From contig UQXA01000005.1 in assembly GCA_900544865.1 (NCBI GenBank), positions 1 to 64,000 on the forward strand: a stretch of 64,000 bases of DNA. The letters are read 5' to 3'. Below the pieces are notes generated by a model. The model was not told the origin of the DNA, ran no database searches, and saw only the letters and a list, made by a program, of their open reading frames with translations. This stretch comes from an uncultured Collinsella sp. Lineage in GTDB: Bacteria > Actinomycetota > Coriobacteriia > Coriobacteriales > Coriobacteriaceae. A program made the position numbers and the translations under genes. Below are positions 1-7,633 of the stretch, one piece after another (within the stretch, counting starts at the first letter, position 1; every line of letters starts with the position of its first letter).

Positions 1-65
1 TCACGAGCGGGGGCTCCTATCTTTTTAGTGCCCTCGGATTGGGTCATAGTGTCTGTCGTTGCCAT
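1..65 (-). CDS. possible 5' end of a gene running off the left edge
   Basis: Reading leftward from an ATG at 65, the frame stays open to the window edge (about 21 codons, starting MATTDTMTQSEGTKK). No strong Shine-Dalgarno is visible before it. It could be the N-terminus of a protein encoded outside the window or chance. The family cannot be recognised from so short a piece. Confidence 0.25.
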   Translation of the reverse strand, partial: MATTDTMTQSEGTKKIGAPAR

Positions 66-88
66 AACATCGGCGTCGCCGTTGTTGG

Positions 89-132
89 CACTTGGGGACG
101 TTCCTTTTCTGCCGGCACCTTGGGACACTCCC
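89..132. repeat. dispersed short repeat, copy 1
   Basis: The segment from 89 to 132 is nearly identical to 3991-4033. Both carry the core TTGGGGACGTTCCTTTTCTG followed by a second TTGGG(G)ACACTCC. A degenerate core is also seen near 21791, just after another repeat element. It does not code and lies between genes. Confidence 0.7.
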
Positions 133-150
133 AACGACTACCCGCAAAAT

Positions 151-245
151 GAGCGTGGATAATCTCCCGTTTTTGGCCCCCGTGTGGACTCAAAGTGGGA
201 GATTATCCACGCTCGTTAGATAAGCGTCCAAAAATCCACGCTCGT
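151..245. repeat. 95-bp palindromic repeat, left copy flanking the Fic gene
   Basis: Two 18-base arms, starting GAGCGTGGATAATCTCCC and answered by its reverse complement, enclose a short spacer. A third half-arm (AAAATCCACGCTCG) follows. The same 95 bases recur in the same orientation at 1632-1726 with only a few differences. The two copies bracket the Fic gene and its operator region exactly. Confidence 0.85.
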
Positions 246-269
246 TTTAATATGGCTGGGCTGCGGTGC

Positions 270-1442
270 CTATCTAATCGGCTCAGCGTCTTCCCTGAGA
301 ATCGAAAGATACTCTTCATACCCGTACTGTCGGTATCTCTGTCTTGACTCGTCGAGTGGACGGAGGATACCCAATTCTTCAAATGATTTGACGAGCGAGC
401 TCGCGGTGCTCCTACCGATATCGAGTCGGGCAGCGATAAATGCGGTGTCGAGGATGGGATGCTCTTCAAGAAGGCTCAGCAGCCTTTGTCCGTTTGCGGC
501 AGTCCTTCCGAGATTTTCGGTAATAGCTGCCGTCGAACGGTTGTGGAGATCAACAAGACTCTTTAAAGACCCTACCGAGTCCTTCGCACTCTCAAGAAGA
601 CTGGCGCAGAAAAACTCTATCCATTCCTCGTAAGTTCCTCGTTCCCTTACGGATGTGAGTTGTCGGTAGTACTCGCTTCGATTTTTCTTGAACTGGAACG
701 ATGGATAGAACAAGCAAGAATGAAGAACGCCATCATTGATGAGCATAAGTGTAATGAGAAGCCTGCCCAGGCGACCATTTCCGTCTAGGAATGGATGGGC
801 AGTTTCAAATTGGTAATGGACGAGCGCCGCCCGCACGATCGGATCCATTTCGACTTGAGGCTCATTGATAAATCGTTCGAGGTCCTGGAGCGTGTTGCTC
901 AAATCTTCAATGTTTGGAGGGACGAACGATGCAGTTGCAATGGTGCAGCCTGAAGGGCCAATCCAGTTTTGTGAGGAGCGCAGCTCGCCTGGATTCTTCT
1001 CCGTTCCGCGCACTCCGTCCAGCAGGACCGCATGAACCTGCCTGAGAAGTCTCGTACACAAGGGCATCTTTTTGAGCAGTTCTACGCCGCGGTCGACAGC
1101 ACGGACATAATTCACGACATCTGCGACATCTTTATGATGGAGTTGGGTTTGCGATGGACTAAGTAGGTCGTCAAACGTGCACTGGGTTCCCTCAATTTGC
1201 GAAGAAAGGAGTGCTTCTTTGCGCACATACATTGTCAGATACATGTCGGCGTTGGGAACAAAGTAGAGCATGCCTTCAAGCTCTCCAAGCTTTCGTGAGC
1301 ATGTGGAAAGCGTGCGATAGGTTTCCTCAGTGAGGTTTAGCTGCCTCAATGATTGCAAGGGCGTTGGCAAAAACGAATAGTAAGCCAATTTCCCCGATAG
1401 ATTATTGCGGAGCGTTCCCTGGCCGTTCTCCTCGATTTGCAT
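270..1442 (-). CDS. Fic family AMP-transferase with C-terminal winged helix
   Basis: A Fic-domain protein that would transfer AMP, or another nucleotide moiety, to target proteins. Numbered from the ATG at 1442, the catalytic motif HPFLDGNGRLGR lies at residues 216-227 with all canonical positions intact. An N-terminal inhibitory motif of the S-x-x-x-E-G type lies at residues 80-85, so activity should be self-restrained. The last 80 residues look like a winged-helix domain. The 1442 start is preferred because GGAGG lies five bases upstream; an in-frame ATG at 1454 is possible. Upstream is an array of palindromic half-sites (1469-1570), consistent with autoregulation by the winged helix. The gene sits alone between two direct 95-bp repeats, as an accessory cassette would. 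Confidence 0.9.
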   Translation of the reverse strand: MQIEENGQGTLRNNLSGKLAYYSFLPTPLQSLRQLNLTEETYRTLSTCSRKLGELEGMLYFVPNADMYLTMYVRKEALLSSQIEGTQCTFDDLLSPSQTQLHHKDVADVVNYVRAVDRGVELLKKMPLCTRLLRQVHAVLLDGVRGTEKNPGELRSSQNWIGPSGCTIATASFVPPNIEDLSNTLQDLERFINEPQVEMDPIVRAALVHYQFETAHPFLDGNGRLGRLLITLMLINDGVLHSCLFYPSFQFKKNRSEYYRQLTSVRERGTYEEWIEFFCASLLESAKDSVGSLKSLVDLHNRSTAAITENLGRTAANGQRLLSLLEEHPILDTAFIAARLDIGRSTASSLVKSFEELGILRPLDESRQRYRQYGYEEYLSILREDAEPIR

Positions 1443-1468
1443 CGCGCCCTCCATATCTTTAGTGCCGG

Positions 1469-1570
1469 AAACTCGTTATTAGGCTAATCATATCAATTCT
1501 AATAACGAGTTTATGGCGAAAATAGTTATTAGATTCGATTTGAATGATCTAATGACGAGAAGTCGTTATT
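1469..1570. promoter_or_regulatory. operator array upstream of the Fic gene
   Basis: A perfect inverted repeat has arms AAACTCGTTATTAG (1469-1482) and CTAATAACGAGTTT (1499-1512) separated by 16 bases. Two more diverged half-sites follow, TAGTTATTAG (1523-1532) and CTAATGACGA (1549-1558), and then TCGTTATT at 1563-1570. About five related half-sites in 100 bases, in the control region of a protein with a DNA-binding C-terminus, suggest autoregulation. The binding protein is inferred. Confidence 0.75.
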
Positions 1571-1631
1571 GCTTTGGTGCAAGGTGGTCGAGTGGTCCCT
1601 CGGGCGCAGAGGAAAACGGATCATTCAACAC

Positions 1632-1726
1632 GAGCGTGGATAATCTCCCGTTTTTGGCCCCCGTGTAGGCTCAAAGTGGGAGATTATCCACGCTCGTTAG
1701 ATAGGCGTCCAAAAATCCACGCTCGT
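1632..1726. repeat. 95-bp palindromic repeat, right copy flanking the Fic gene
   Basis: Direct copy of 151-245 with the same 18-base arms and the same trailing half-arm. Differences from the left copy are confined to the loop and one linker base. It starts about 60 bases beyond the Fic operator array and ends next to the stop codon of the SIS-domain gene. Confidence 0.85.
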
Positions 1727-1728
1727 CG

Positions 1729-2292
1729 CTACTTGAGCCCGGGCAGGCGGGTGTAGGGGAATGAGCGCTCTAGGAATTCGGAGCAGTGGGCGTAGTCTTT
1801 GGCGAAGTAGCTGCTGTAGAGCGAATCGAGCACGTATTGCACGGCGATGTGGCTGGCGAACTGTGTGATGCGATGCGTCATGCTCTCGTGGTCACTCACC
1901 GTAAGGTAGGCGGCAAAGCCGGGGTGAATGCGAGCGCAATAAGGCGTGCCGATGACGATGACCGGGACATGCCGACTGCTGAGGATCGGCAAGATGTCCT
2001 TGAGGTTGGGGGCAAGGCCGCTGTAGGAGATGACGATTGCCGCATGGTCGGGACCCGAGGCGAGCGCCGTTCGCACCTGGGCCTCGACACCGTTGTGACA
2101 CGTTGCGCTTTTACCGGCGGAGAGCAGGCGATCGCGGAACATTCCCGCTGGATAGAGGTTGTGCGAGCCCGTGTAGATGTCGACCTGTCGGGCGTTCGCG
2201 ATGAGCTTGGCGGCGTGGTCAAGCTGCGTGGGGTCGAGCAGCTCCTGCGCTTCGGCCAGCGTGGTCTGGTAGAGCCCCTCCATGCGCTCCAT
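1729..2292 (-). CDS. SIS-domain protein, N-terminally truncated RpiR/MurR-type regulator
   Basis: The 187-residue product matches the C-terminal half of RpiR/MurR regulators: a linker helix (residues 1-30), then a sugar-phosphate isomerase (SIS) domain with a VDIYTGSHN-like strand and a VISYSG loop that would bind a phosphosugar. Full family members are about 280 residues with an N-terminal helix-turn-helix. Here that domain is missing. Upstream in frame the sequence reads AEYRLQV preceded by a stop at about 2314, which looks like the end of a lost domain, and the next 150 bases hold the divergent promoter of the PTS EIIA gene. It may be a decayed regulator or a stand-alone sugar-phosphate sensor. 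No clear Shine-Dalgarno is seen. Confidence 0.65.
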   Translation of the reverse strand: MERMEGLYQTTLAEAQELLDPTQLDHAAKLIANARQVDIYTGSHNLYPAGMFRDRLLSAGKSATCHNGVEAQVRTALASGPDHAAIVISYSGLAPNLKDILPILSSRHVPVIVIGTPYCARIHPGFAAYLTVSDHESMTHRITQFASHIAVQYVLDSLYSSYFAKDYAHCSEFLERSFPYTRLPGLK

Positions 2293-2389
2293 AACCTGCA
2301 GGCGATACTCGGCTTATCGACCAGCGATGCAAAGGAGATGCTCGTCCCACGAGCACTACCGGGAAGGGCTCGCGATTCGAGTCCCCACC

Positions 2390-2418
2390 TTAGCATTTGA
2401 ACCATTTGGCACTATAAT
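2390..2418 (+). promoter_or_regulatory. promoter of the PTS EIIA gene
   Basis: A TTAGCA -35-like hexamer (2390-2395) and a perfect TATAAT (2413-2418) are separated by 17 bases, 49 bases before the ATG of the EIIA gene. Confidence 0.6.
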
Positions 2419-2467
2419 TACCGTAGGCATGCGCACAACGTTGCGCTTAATCAAGAGGAGAAAACGT

Positions 2468-3004
2468 ATGGGTCTGTTTGACATGTTCAAGAAGAAGGCT
2501 GAGCCCGCGGCTGCCGCTGCCCCGGCCTCCATCTCTGCTTCTGCCGGCGCCGACGTGCTGTGCTCGCCCGTCAAGGGCAAGGTCATCAAGATGGCCGACG
2601 TGCCCGATCCCGTCTTTGGTGGCGAGGTTCTGGGCAAGGGCTGTGCCGTGTGGCCCGAGGACGATCTGGTCTACGCTCCCTGCGACGGTAAGGTGACCGT
2701 CACCATGGGTCACGCCGTGGGCCTGCAGTCCGATAGCGGCATCGAGGTTCTGGTGCACGTTGGTGTCGATACTGTCAACATGAACGGTGACGGCTTCGAG
2801 GGCTTCGTCAAGGCTGACGACGTCGTGAAGGCCGGACAGCCCATACTCAAGATCGACCGCGCCAAGATCGCTGCCGCCGGTTACAAGGACTGCGTCGTCG
2901 TGGCCGTGTCCAACACCGCCGAGTTTGCTGACGTCGAGCTCGCCGTCGAGGCCGAGTCTGCCGTCGCCGCCGGTGACGCCATCGTCAAGGTCGTCCGCAA
3001 GTAA
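2468..3004 (+). CDS. crr: PTS glucose-type EIIA component
   Basis: A 178-residue cytoplasmic EIIA of the glucose family, which passes phosphate from HPr to an EIIB domain and often signals carbon status. After a 28-residue Ala/Pro linker comes the beta-sandwich domain with CSPVKGKVIKM, VYAPCDGKV, GHAVGL (His82) and EVLVHVGVDTV (His97, the phosphorylation site by family precedent). The ATG at 2468 is chosen because AAGAGGAG lies just upstream; a longer open frame to 2282 crosses the promoter. No EIIBC lies beside it, so it probably serves permeases encoded elsewhere. A terminator follows at 3031. Confidence 0.93.
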   Translation: MGLFDMFKKKAEPAAAAAPASISASAGADVLCSPVKGKVIKMADVPDPVFGGEVLGKGCAVWPEDDLVYAPCDGKVTVTMGHAVGLQSDSGIEVLVHVGVDTVNMNGDGFEGFVKADDVVKAGQPILKIDRAKIAAAGYKDCVVVAVSNTAEFADVELAVEAESAVAAGDAIVKVVRK

Positions 3005-3030
3005 ACTGTGGCATCCAAAGGATGTGCAAG

Positions 3031-3059
3031 GGTGGTCGGGTTTTCCGGCCACCTTTTTT
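3031..3059 (+). terminator. intrinsic terminator after the EIIA gene
   Basis: GGTGGTCGG and CCGGCCACC pair (one G-T) around a TTTT loop and are followed by a run of six T. It lies 27 bases after the stop codon. Confidence 0.85.
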
Positions 3060-3145
3060 ATTGCATCGCGGGGAAGCGTTTTATTGCACGTTGGGCGGGC
3101 TTGCAAACCGTTCGGACGCTAAAACGAACCGACCGCGCCTTCGCG

Positions 3146-3175
3146 TTGCCGAGGGTGTTCATAAGTGGATAGTAT
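3146..3175 (+). promoter_or_regulatory. possible promoter of the lipoprotein gene
   Basis: TTGCCG (3146-3151) and TAGTAT (3170-3175) are separated by 18 bases, 65 bases before the ATG. The match to consensus is moderate. Confidence 0.35.
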
Positions 3176-3240
3176 GGGCTTACTTATTACAACGTGCGCC
3201 GCGTCTGGGAAGCGCAGTGCCGCTCATTGGGAGGAACAAC

Positions 3241-3798
3241 ATGAAAAAGAAGCTGCTGCTTGCGCCCCTCATGGCCGTCTTGGTTGCATGCGTGGTCGTG
3301 CTTTCCGGCTGTGGAGGTCCTTCGGTTGAGGAGCTCATCACCGAGGATCTTACGACGCAGTTTGACGAGGTCAAGAACGGTGGCGACGACTTCCTCTCTG
3401 GTCTGGAGGAGGCTTCGGGCGACGAGTTCGAGCAGCTGGGTATCGATCCCAAGGAGTACGCCAAGACCTATCTTGAGGGCTTTGACTACAAGATCGGCGA
3501 CGTGACGGTCGACGAGGACAAGGGTGTAGCGACCGCCGAGGTCTCTATTACATGCAAATCAATGAACAAGATCGTCGAGGACTTCTCCACCCAGTATCAG
3601 GAGAAGGTCGCTGCGCTTGACACGGTTCCTTCCGATGACGAGCTGTACAAGATGGCCGGTCAGGTTATGGTCGATGTGACCAAGGCCACCGAGCCCAGGA
3701 AGACCACGGTTATCTTCAAGTACACCTGCAACGACGACGGCGAGTGGTCTGCCGACGACTCCGTCAACTCCGAGATGATGGATGCAATGCTGAGCTAG
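3241..3798 (+). CDS. putative secreted lipoprotein
   Basis: A 185-residue protein with a lysine-rich N-terminus, a hydrophobic stretch and a lipobox VLSGC near residue 22, so it should be lipid-anchored on the outer face of the membrane. The mature part is acidic and contains repeated beta-strand-like segments (DYKIGDVTVDEDKGVATAEV) resembling small DUF-type lipoproteins of Gram-positive gut bacteria. I do not recognise a specific family. The start at 3241 has GGGAGG about five bases upstream. It stands alone, and a hairpin-rich repeat element begins directly after its stop codon. Confidence 0.85.
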   Translation: MKKKLLLAPLMAVLVACVVVLSGCGGPSVEELITEDLTTQFDEVKNGGDDFLSGLEEASGDEFEQLGIDPKEYAKTYLEGFDYKIGDVTVDEDKGVATAEVSITCKSMNKIVEDFSTQYQEKVAALDTVPSDDELYKMAGQVMVDVTKATEPRKTTVIFKYTCNDDGEWSADDSVNSEMMDAMLS

Positions 3799-3966
3799 TT
3801 CGTTGCGGCGTTTTACCAAACGCCGAAACTGCTCGACGCTGCGCGCCGCCCAGGACGACAATTTGTCATTCAAAAGGCGAGGCATGACCAGAAGGTCTAT
3901 GCCTCGCCTTTTTCATGCCAACTTGTTCGTCCTGGACGTCGCTCGCTGTCCATCCTCTACCTGCGT
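3799..3966. repeat. structured intergenic element with nested hairpins, copy 1
   Basis: Begins at the stop codon of the lipoprotein gene. It contains a short hairpin (CGGCGTTT / AAACGCCG), then an outer stem CCAGGACGACAA (3850-3861) with TTGTTCGTCCTGG (3923-3935), enclosing an inner stem AAGGCGAGGCAT / ATGCCTCGCCTT (3874-3911) that ends in a T-run. A second copy lies at 21594-21762, also directly after a stop codon. The inner stem could end transcription. Outer-stem differences between copies are compensated. Confidence 0.8.
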
Positions 3967-3990
3967 CGTTGCCATCGCTGCTGAAGGCGG

Positions 3991-4033
3991 CACTTGGGGA
4001 CGTTCCTTTTCTGCCGGTAGTTGGGGACACTCC
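3991..4033. repeat. dispersed short repeat, copy 2
   Basis: Near-identical to 89-132. It follows the structured element at 3799-3966; a degenerate TTGGGGACGTTC also follows the second structured element at about 21791. Confidence 0.65.
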
Positions 4034-4060
4034 TTGTGCCAGCGTTGCATCGAGTGCTTG

Positions 4061-4243
4061 GGAAACCGCGACCCGGTTTTTGCCCGAATAGTGGGTCGCA
4101 TTTTCCGGATGGGGTGGGTTGCGGAAAGTGCGACCCGGAATATTGCTCTGAAACGGGATGCGGTTTCCCTGATGTGCCTCAAACGGAAAGCGCATCCCAT
4201 TCCGGAGCTCCAAAACGGGATGCGCTTTCTGCGCGGAAGAATT
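4061..4243. repeat. array of GGAAAGCGCATCCC-type palindromic units
   Basis: Units of the form GGAAAnnGCATCCC alternate with their reverse complements (GGGATGCGNTTTCC): about six units in 180 bases. The same family appears at 17008-17053, 40524-40724 and 51383-51524. The units are non-coding and can pair as neighbouring hairpins. Confidence 0.75.
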
Positions 4244-4272
4244 GTCGCAGCTGCGTTAAGCAGTGTCGCTCG

Positions 4273-4941
4273 TTACTCGCCCAGGATCAGCGCTGCGAGC
4301 TCGTCCTGGGTGTCCACCACGTAGTCGGCGCCGGCGGCTTCCAGCTCTGCGCGGCCGCGGAAGCCCCAGCTGACGCCCGCACTCTTAAGGCCGGCGTTGT
4401 GACCGGTCAGGATATCGACATTGGAATCGCCCACATAGAGCGTGGTCGACGGATCGGCGCCTAGCTCTTTCATCACATGCAGTGTAACAGGCGCCTCGGG
4501 CTTGGGCGGAAACGCATCGACGTGGCCCTGCACCAGCGCAAAGCGCTCGGAACCAAAATACTTCTCGATAAGCGGAGCCGCCGAGACGTGGTCCTTGTTA
4601 GTGAGCACGGCAAGTTGCACACCCGCGGCGCGCAAGCGGTCGAGCATCTCGATCGTGCCGGCATAGGGGGCGGTGTGGTCCTCCTTGTGCTCGCCGTAGT
4701 AAGCCCTAAACTCGGCAAGCGTCTGCTCAAACATGCGGCCGTCGCCCGCATACTCGGCGGGCATAAAGCGCTCAACCAGCTTGAGCATGCCGTTTCCCAC
4801 CTTGTAGCGGTACTCGTCGACGGCAAACGTAGGCCAGCCGTGCGTCTCGCAGGTATGGTTGCCGGCGGTCGCCAGGTCCTCGAGCGTGTTGAGGATGGTG
4901 CCGTCCAGATCAAAAATCACATGGGAAAAAGCTGCTGCCAT
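4273..4941 (-). CDS. HAD-superfamily phosphatase, phosphoglycolate phosphatase-like
   Basis: A 222-residue haloacid dehalogenase-fold hydrolase that would remove phosphate from a small metabolite such as phosphoglycolate. It shows motif I FDLDGTI with nucleophile Asp11 and Asp13, motif II VLTNK, the lysine of the PPKPEAP segment, and motif IV YVGDSNVDI. The helical cap lies between motifs I and II. The start at 4941 (MAAAFSHV) is preferred over 5004 because AGGAG precedes it and the domain starts there. It is downstream of hypE on the same strand with a gap of about 105 bases, so it may be read through from the hyp operon. The substrate cannot be told from sequence. Confidence 0.88.
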   Translation of the reverse strand: MAAAFSHVIFDLDGTILNTLEDLATAGNHTCETHGWPTFAVDEYRYKVGNGMLKLVERFMPAEYAGDGRMFEQTLAEFRAYYGEHKEDHTAPYAGTIEMLDRLRAAGVQLAVLTNKDHVSAAPLIEKYFGSERFALVQGHVDAFPPKPEAPVTLHVMKELGADPSTTLYVGDSNVDILTGHNAGLKSAGVSWGFRGRAELEAAGADYVVDTQDELAALILGE

Positions 4942-5046
4942 GGGTGCTCCTGCCGCTTGAGTTGTAAAACGCACCCCATGATACTGGGCATGCGTGCCGG
5001 GCATGTTTGGAATCTGAATATCTTTAATAGCCCTGAGCTTTTGTCG

Positions 5047-6081
5047 TTAGCAAATTCTCGGCAGCTGCTCTCCTACGAGCATGTCGAGGATGCGGGTCGA
5101 GCCCCAGCCGGTGCGCACGCGCACGGCGGGATGGGCGCCCTCGGCAAGTGGCAGCACGCGGCCGATGATGGCGGCATTCTCGCCGTAGCGGGCGGCGCGC
5201 ATGGCGCTCAGCGCGGCATCGGCTTGCTCGGCCGGCACGACGGCAACCATCTTGCCCTCGTTTGCCACCTGCAGCACATCGTAGCCGAGCATCTCGCAGG
5301 CTGCCTGCACGTCGGGGCGCACGGGCACATCGTCCTCGTCGATCTCCATGGCAACGCCGCTGGCCTGCGCAAACTCGTTGAGCGTCGAGGCCAGGCCACC
5401 GCGCGTGGGGTCGCGGAAGCAGCGTGTGTCGGGTGCTGCGGAAAGCACATCGGCAATCAGGTGGTTGAGCGGCGCGGCGTCGCTTTCGATGGTGCTCGAA
5501 AACGCCAGACCCTCGCGTTGGCTCATGATGGCGATGCCGTGGTCGCCCAGTGTACCCGAGACCAGGATGACATCGCCGGGCTGACAGTTGGCGCCGCTGA
5601 GCGCCACGCCCGCGGGTACCTCGCCCACGCCGGCGGTATTGATATAGACGCCGTCGGCCCCGCCGCGCTCGACCACCTTAGTGTCGCCCGTGATTATGGA
5701 CACGCCCGCCTCGCGCGCCGTCTCGGCCATCGTCTGCACAATCTGGCGGAGCTTATCCATGGGATAGCCCTCTTCGAGGATAAAGCCGCACGATAGGTAG
5801 CGCACGTTGGCGCCCGAGGTCGCGACGTCGTTGACGGTTCCGCACACGGCGAGGCGGCCGATGTTGCCACCGGGGAAGAACTGCGGCGAGACTACAAAGC
5901 TGTCGGTCGACATGGCGATGCGCCCGCTCGCGGGCAGCGCGGCGACGCCGGCATCGTTGCCTTCGAGCAGCTCGGGCGACCCAAAGGCATCCAAAAAGAC
6001 CTCATCGATGATGCGTTTCATCATCTGGCCGCCGGAGCCGTGGCCCAGCAGGACGGTGCTATCGGTAACGCTATGGGACAT
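5047..6081 (-). CDS. hypE: hydrogenase maturation protein HypE
   Basis: HypE dehydrates a carbamoyl group on its own C-terminal cysteine to a thiocyanate, which supplies the cyanide ligands of the [NiFe]-hydrogenase iron. The 344-residue chain has the GHGSGGQM start, an ATP-binding AIR-synthase fold (STDSFVVSP, NDVATSGA, DPTRGGLAS), and ends in PRIC, the required C-terminal cysteine. The start fits the family. It lies 48 bases after hypD in the same direction. The gene looks fully functional. Confidence 0.96.
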   Translation of the reverse strand: MSHSVTDSTVLLGHGSGGQMMKRIIDEVFLDAFGSPELLEGNDAGVAALPASGRIAMSTDSFVVSPQFFPGGNIGRLAVCGTVNDVATSGANVRYLSCGFILEEGYPMDKLRQIVQTMAETAREAGVSIITGDTKVVERGGADGVYINTAGVGEVPAGVALSGANCQPGDVILVSGTLGDHGIAIMSQREGLAFSSTIESDAAPLNHLIADVLSAAPDTRCFRDPTRGGLASTLNEFAQASGVAMEIDEDDVPVRPDVQAACEMLGYDVLQVANEGKMVAVVPAEQADAALSAMRAARYGENAAIIGRVLPLAEGAHPAVRVRTGWGSTRILDMLVGEQLPRIC

Positions 6082-6129
6082 ATCGAAAACTCCAATCGTG
6101 GGTGGTGCCGGTGTGCGGGTGTGCCCGGG

Positions 6130-7242
6130 CTAGTCGCGGTAGCGGTAGTACGCCGCGCAGCTGCCCTCGGAGCTCACCATGCAGGGGCCGACGGGATGCT
6201 CGGGCGTACAAGCGTGGCCGAACAGGGGGCAGTTGCTCGGCGTAATGGCCCCGCGCAGCACGTCGCCGCAGCGGCACCCGCGCGGCTCGACTGTCGCCTC
6301 AACGGGCACATCAAAGCGGGTGCGGGCATCAAAGCGCGAGAATTCGGGACGAATGGCGAGTCCCGAAGCCGCAATCGGCCCCAGCCCGCGCCACGTGGTG
6401 TCGCATGGCTCAAACACCTGCTCGACCAGCTGGCGCGCCACGGGGTTGCCGTCTGCGTTGACGCCACGGCGGTAGGCGTTGTCAATCGCCGGCCTGTCCT
6501 CGACAACCATCTGGACCAGCATGCAGATGCCCTGCAGGATATCGACCGGTTCAAATCCCGTGACCACGCCCGGGGTATTGAATTCGTCGACCAAAAAGCT
6601 AAAGGGCGCCAAGCCCGTGATGGTGGCGACGTGTCCCGGCAGGATAAAGCCGTCGATGGCGGTCTCGGGATCGTTAGCGATGGCGCGCAACGCCGGCGGC
6701 GTGGTCTTGTGGGCGCAATAGACCGAGAAGTTCAAAAGCCCGCGCGCTTCGGCCTCCAAGATGGCGGCGGCGATGGTGGGCGTTGTGGTCTCAAAGCCCA
6801 CGCCCATAAAAATAACCGGGCGATCGGGGTTTTGCTCGGCAATGTCGAGTGCATCGAGCGGGGAGTACACAATGCGAATGTCACGCCCTGCCGCCTTTTG
6901 TGCAGCGAGCGAGGTGGATGATCCGGGCACGCGCATCATGTCGCCAAAGGTGGTGATGATGGCGCCGTCTATGTTGGCGAGCGCGATTGCGTGGTCGATG
7001 TCGCGGTTGGCGGTGACGCAGACGGGGCAGCCCGGGCCGCTCAGCAGCTTGAGCCCTGCCGGCATAATGGAGCGAAAGCCATAGCGCCCGATGCTCACGG
7101 TATGCGTGCCGCAGACTTCCATAAGGTTGATGGTGCGGTCGCCGACAAGGTCATGAATGCGCTCGATGAGCTCGCGAGCCAGCTTGGGATCGCGGAATGC
7201 CGAGAAGTCGATACCGGAGCGCGCCGGCTGCTCGGCCGCCAC
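6130..7242 (-). CDS. hypD: hydrogenase maturation protein HypD
   Basis: HypD is the iron-sulfur scaffold on which, with HypC, the Fe(CN)2CO unit of [NiFe]-hydrogenase is built. The 370-residue chain carries the family signatures VCGTHTVSIGR, GPGCPVCVT, GVGFETTTP, CRCGDVLRG and a C-terminal cysteine group (CPLFGHAC, GPCMVSSEGSC) for the [4Fe-4S] cluster. The start codon is GTG at 7242, sharing one base with the hypC stop codon (TAGTG), so translation is probably coupled. Confidence 0.96.
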   Translation of the reverse strand: MAAEQPARSGIDFSAFRDPKLARELIERIHDLVGDRTINLMEVCGTHTVSIGRYGFRSIMPAGLKLLSGPGCPVCVTANRDIDHAIALANIDGAIITTFGDMMRVPGSSTSLAAQKAAGRDIRIVYSPLDALDIAEQNPDRPVIFMGVGFETTTPTIAAAILEAEARGLLNFSVYCAHKTTPPALRAIANDPETAIDGFILPGHVATITGLAPFSFLVDEFNTPGVVTGFEPVDILQGICMLVQMVVEDRPAIDNAYRRGVNADGNPVARQLVEQVFEPCDTTWRGLGPIAASGLAIRPEFSRFDARTRFDVPVEATVEPRGCRCGDVLRGAITPSNCPLFGHACTPEHPVGPCMVSSEGSCAAYYRYRD

Positions 7243-7502
7243 TAGTATGCCTCGGCCGGGTTGGTGGCAGGCTGGTCTTCTTCGACCAGCTCGGACATGG
7301 CATTAACGAGCTCGAGCGTTTCTTGCGCTTCCTGCTCGTCGACAATCTGGATGCCAAAGCCGGCGTGTACGAGAATGTAGTCGCCAACCTGCGCCGTCGG
7401 CACGAGTCGCAGCGACACGGGGCGCTCGATGCCCATCATGTCGACGGTGGCCTTGAGGTCGTCGTCGCGTTTGACTACTTTACCGGGAACGGCAAGGCAC
7501 AT
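7242..7502 (-). CDS. hypC: hydrogenase assembly chaperone HypC
   Basis: An 86-residue HypC/HybG/HupF chaperone that carries the Fe(CN)2CO unit with HypD and docks on the hydrogenase large subunit. It begins MCLAVPGKV, where Cys2 is the essential ligand after removal of Met1. It continues with the DYILVHAGFGIQIVDE core and has a short acidic C-terminal tail. It overlaps hypD by one base and lies 131 bases after hypF. Confidence 0.96.
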   Translation of the reverse strand: MCLAVPGKVVKRDDDLKATVDMMGIERPVSLRLVPTAQVGDYILVHAGFGIQIVDEQEAQETLELVNAMSELVEEDQPATNPAEAY

Positions 7503-7633
7503 ATTGTTCCCCTTTTATACGCTTTGCGCTGGTCGGGCGCTCAATAATCCATCAGTTGATGGTAGCGCTCGCGGGCGCTGCGGGCAAACGCGCTACACCT
7601 GTGAGACGGCGGCTTGTGGGCTGGCCGAACAGC

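Noticed and set aside
2355..2395. tRNA-like TTCGAGTCC segment before the PTS EIIA promoter
   Set aside because: Flanking bases cannot form a T stem or acceptor stem, so it is not a tRNA gene or a convincing remnant.
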